Part shown: piece by piece, positions 61,901 to 64,000 of the stretch
Layout: the number at the start of each line of letters is the position of its first letter
How positions within the stretch are numbered: position 1 is the first letter of the stretch
Assembly: GCA_032173965.1 (NCBI GenBank)
Contig: CM063288.1
Location: 19,875,501 to 19,939,500 of the forward strand
Reading direction: 5' to 3'
Source of the DNA: Sitta carolinensis
Taxonomy: Eukaryota; Chordata; Aves; Passeriformes; Sittidae
Length of the DNA: 64,000 bases
Position numbers and translations under genes: made by a program
The notes under the pieces: generated by a model
Database searches by the model: none
The model's input: the letters and a program-made list of their open reading frames with translations, nothing else
What the model was told of the DNA's origin: nothing

Positions 61901-64000
61901 AATGCAAACAGGTATTCAGGAGTGCTGCTCTTCATGTCAGGACATTTTCTGCCAGGATAGCTGGTGACACTTGACTGGTCCAGAGCCATCTGGACACCAT
62001 CCTGTGCCCTGTGCTCCGGGATAACCCTGCTGGAGCAGGGAGCTTGGACCATTGTCCCACTGTGGGCCCTGCCAACCTCACCCATCCTGGGCTCCTGTGA
62101 AACCAAAGCCAGCCAAGGACTGGAGGAGAGGTCCCATCCCCTTGAAATTCCCTCATCTTAGTGCAGGCCTGGGGGATTGCTGAACTGTAACAGGTAAGGG
62201 TGACCAGAGCTACCTGCAAAGCTGCTGTAGGATAACAGCTTTTATTTGAGCTGGAAACTGTTGGATCAGTTCCCAGCAGCAGCCTGGGGATGGCCTGGAG
62301 GAAGCAGCTGAGAGCAAACAAACTTTGGGTTTTTACTCTTTCTGAGAACTGTCTGGGTCACCTCCTTATCTATGATTTGTGTTTCTCAAGAGTCGGCTGC
62401 TCAGCTCTCAGGATGAGAGGACTCACCACCTTGGAATTACATCTGGGAAATGCTTCTGGAAAAACAGAAGATGTGCTGGAGGAAGATTGTGTTGTCTCTC
62501 TGGCCTGGCAGGTTTGTATAAGTTTGGGGCTCTTTTTTTTTTTCCATTAAAATGAGAAATTGATTATATTATTTGGAGGGAGGTATTCCTTGGAAAACTC
62601 ATGATTTACTCGCACACCACGTCCGTGATGTTCTGTTGCTATGACCTCAAAAGAAACAAACAGCTTCCTTGTCAAAAAACCTCCAGCTCTCTTGAGCAGG
62701 CTATGCCCCAGGAGATCTGACTGTCTCCCTCCTCCTGTGGGTGTCTCCTGCTTCCTCCTCCAGGATTTCTCCTTAGGTATTCATTTCCTTTCCTTTATAT
62801 AGGAAATACATGTGATGGTCTGTGGATCTCAGAGTCAGTCCACGGCTTCCCAAGTGGCCGTGTGTTTATAATATTCTGGGAGGAAAAAGACTTTTTTAGC
62901 TTGGGAGTGAAACAGCATGACATTTCTACTGACTTTTGTATTATGTTTGGCTTTGGACTGTGCATTGCATTTTATGTTTTACCGTGTGTTATTCCTCACT
63001 CCTTGTAGGATATAGAACAAGATGGAAGGACAGGCATAATGGAGGATATCTGGATTAAAGCCAGTATTTGATTGTGGTAATGTGTTGCTTCTTTCTGGCC
63101 TTAGCCTCTGAATTTATAACTGAGGGCCAAGCAGAGCCCAGTGTCAGGGCTGGGTGTGGGGGACAGTGCTGACTCCCAGGAGCGTGAGTGTCCTCCAGCA
63201 GGATGGGATAATCTGCTCCAGGTGGGAGCACAGTGCCTCAGAGCACTGTTATTCCGTGAATAATGTTACATCAGAGCATTGCATGAGTGGATTCTGCTCA
63301 TTCACTTCAGCTCTAAGGGCTGACAGTAGTCAGGAATTCCGTGCCAGCCACACCTCCCTGAGGATTTCTTGGCTTTGTAATTCCTTACGTGCTAGAGCAG
63401 ATGATCTCCAGCAACATGGGGCTTCCCTTTCTTGGGGTGACTACTGGGATTTCCCAGCACATTCAGGCAGAAATTAATCTGCTTCTTGCATGGAAGGCCC
63501 AGGTCTACTCTGGATGCACAAACGATGTGTGTACAACAGTCTGAGAGCTGGATTTCCCATTCCTCATGGTGCAGGTCTCTCAGATACTTGCTGAAATCTC
63601 TGACTAATGCAGAAAATCTTAATTGTTTTTCAAACTCATCCTGTGGGCAGGAAAAAAGCACAAATGGAGAGAAATATGACCTTATCTGACAGGCTGTGAC
63701 TGTGACAGATTTATATTCTGTGGTGCAACGTGACCCTGCCCTGAGCTGCAACAGAAGGAAATTTTCCTTGCAATCAGAGCATTGTTAAAAATGTGTCTAT
63801 TTCTGTCCACCCGAGTGGGGAGACCTTTGGATCCCATTCAACAGGTTGGGATGACTCAACTCCCAGCTGGGTTGGTCACCCTGCCCCAGTAATACAGTAT
63901 GGGACACAAGGATTGATTCTTCTTGGCTCTCCTACTGGGAATTTTTTGGTGGCATGTTGCAAAATCCTGTACTGTTAACCCCCCTGCAGCCTCGTGGTAC
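58915..64000. other. Non-coding DNA to the window end
   Basis: No recognised protein, RNA gene or repeat family. An A-rich tract lies near 60,117-60,155 and T-rich runs near 60,580 and 62,530. A segment bounded by TTTTCCAG (ending about 61,872) and CAG/GTAAGG (about 62,193) has exon-like splice signals but no convincing frame. Confidence 0.5.

Overview
The window looks like nuclear DNA of a bird, most likely a songbird. Multi-exon vertebrate genes have GT-AG introns, there are at least fourteen CR1 LINE fragments (the dominant avian retroposon), and a short-intron, GC-rich block of MROH (maestro HEAT-like repeat) genes is present; I recall this family as heavily amplified in passerines. No bacterial or organellar genes, tRNA, rRNA or CRISPR array were seen. 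CDS coordinates for spliced genes are spans; exon coordinates are in the evidence.

Layout. 1-3.5 kb: the last two coding exons and 3' UTR of a glutamate decarboxylase gene of GAD1 type (+ strand). 3.5-17.4 kb: AT-rich intergenic DNA with one old CR1 piece. 17.4-26.9 kb: all nine exons of NUP35 (nucleoporin Nup35/Nup53) on the - strand, convergent with the GAD gene, starting in a CpG-rich promoter. Splice sites are intact, but exon 6 has a 1-nt deletion, exon 7 has a nonsense codon and another 1-nt deletion, the usual ATG is ACG, and a tryptophan at the start of the RRM fold is arginine. This copy looks like a recently decayed, unprocessed pseudogene. 28.27-37.3 kb: a sharply GC-richer block with two tandem + strand MROH genes. 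The first is a 5'-truncated copy holding only the equivalents of exons 9-15, with a frameshift. The second has 15 recognisable exons but an exon 1/2 phase problem and a frameshift in exon 14. 37.6-38.2 kb: a possible solo LTR. 38.2-39.4 kb: GC-rich DNA with no convincing gene. 39.4-64 kb: intergenic or intronic DNA with CR1 fragments and no recognised coding exon.

Most notable: (1) the NUP35 copy is broken and sits next to a GAD1-type gene, which is not its mammalian neighbour; (2) one intron of the two MROH copies is about 99% identical over roughly 200 bp while the flanking exons differ strongly, suggesting gene conversion; (3) in both MROH copies introns 12 and 13 can be read through, and in copy 2 their retention would offset the exon-14 frameshift; (4) a 64-72 bp degenerate tandem repeat runs up to and includes the MROH start codon; (5) a long CCATC pentanucleotide array with G-quadruplex potential lies in MROH intron 1; (6) the NUP35 exon-1 splice donor lies in a 35-bp triplicate repeat. 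No wholly unknown protein system was found. Much of what looks like long open frame here is stop-poor GC-rich DNA or repeat.
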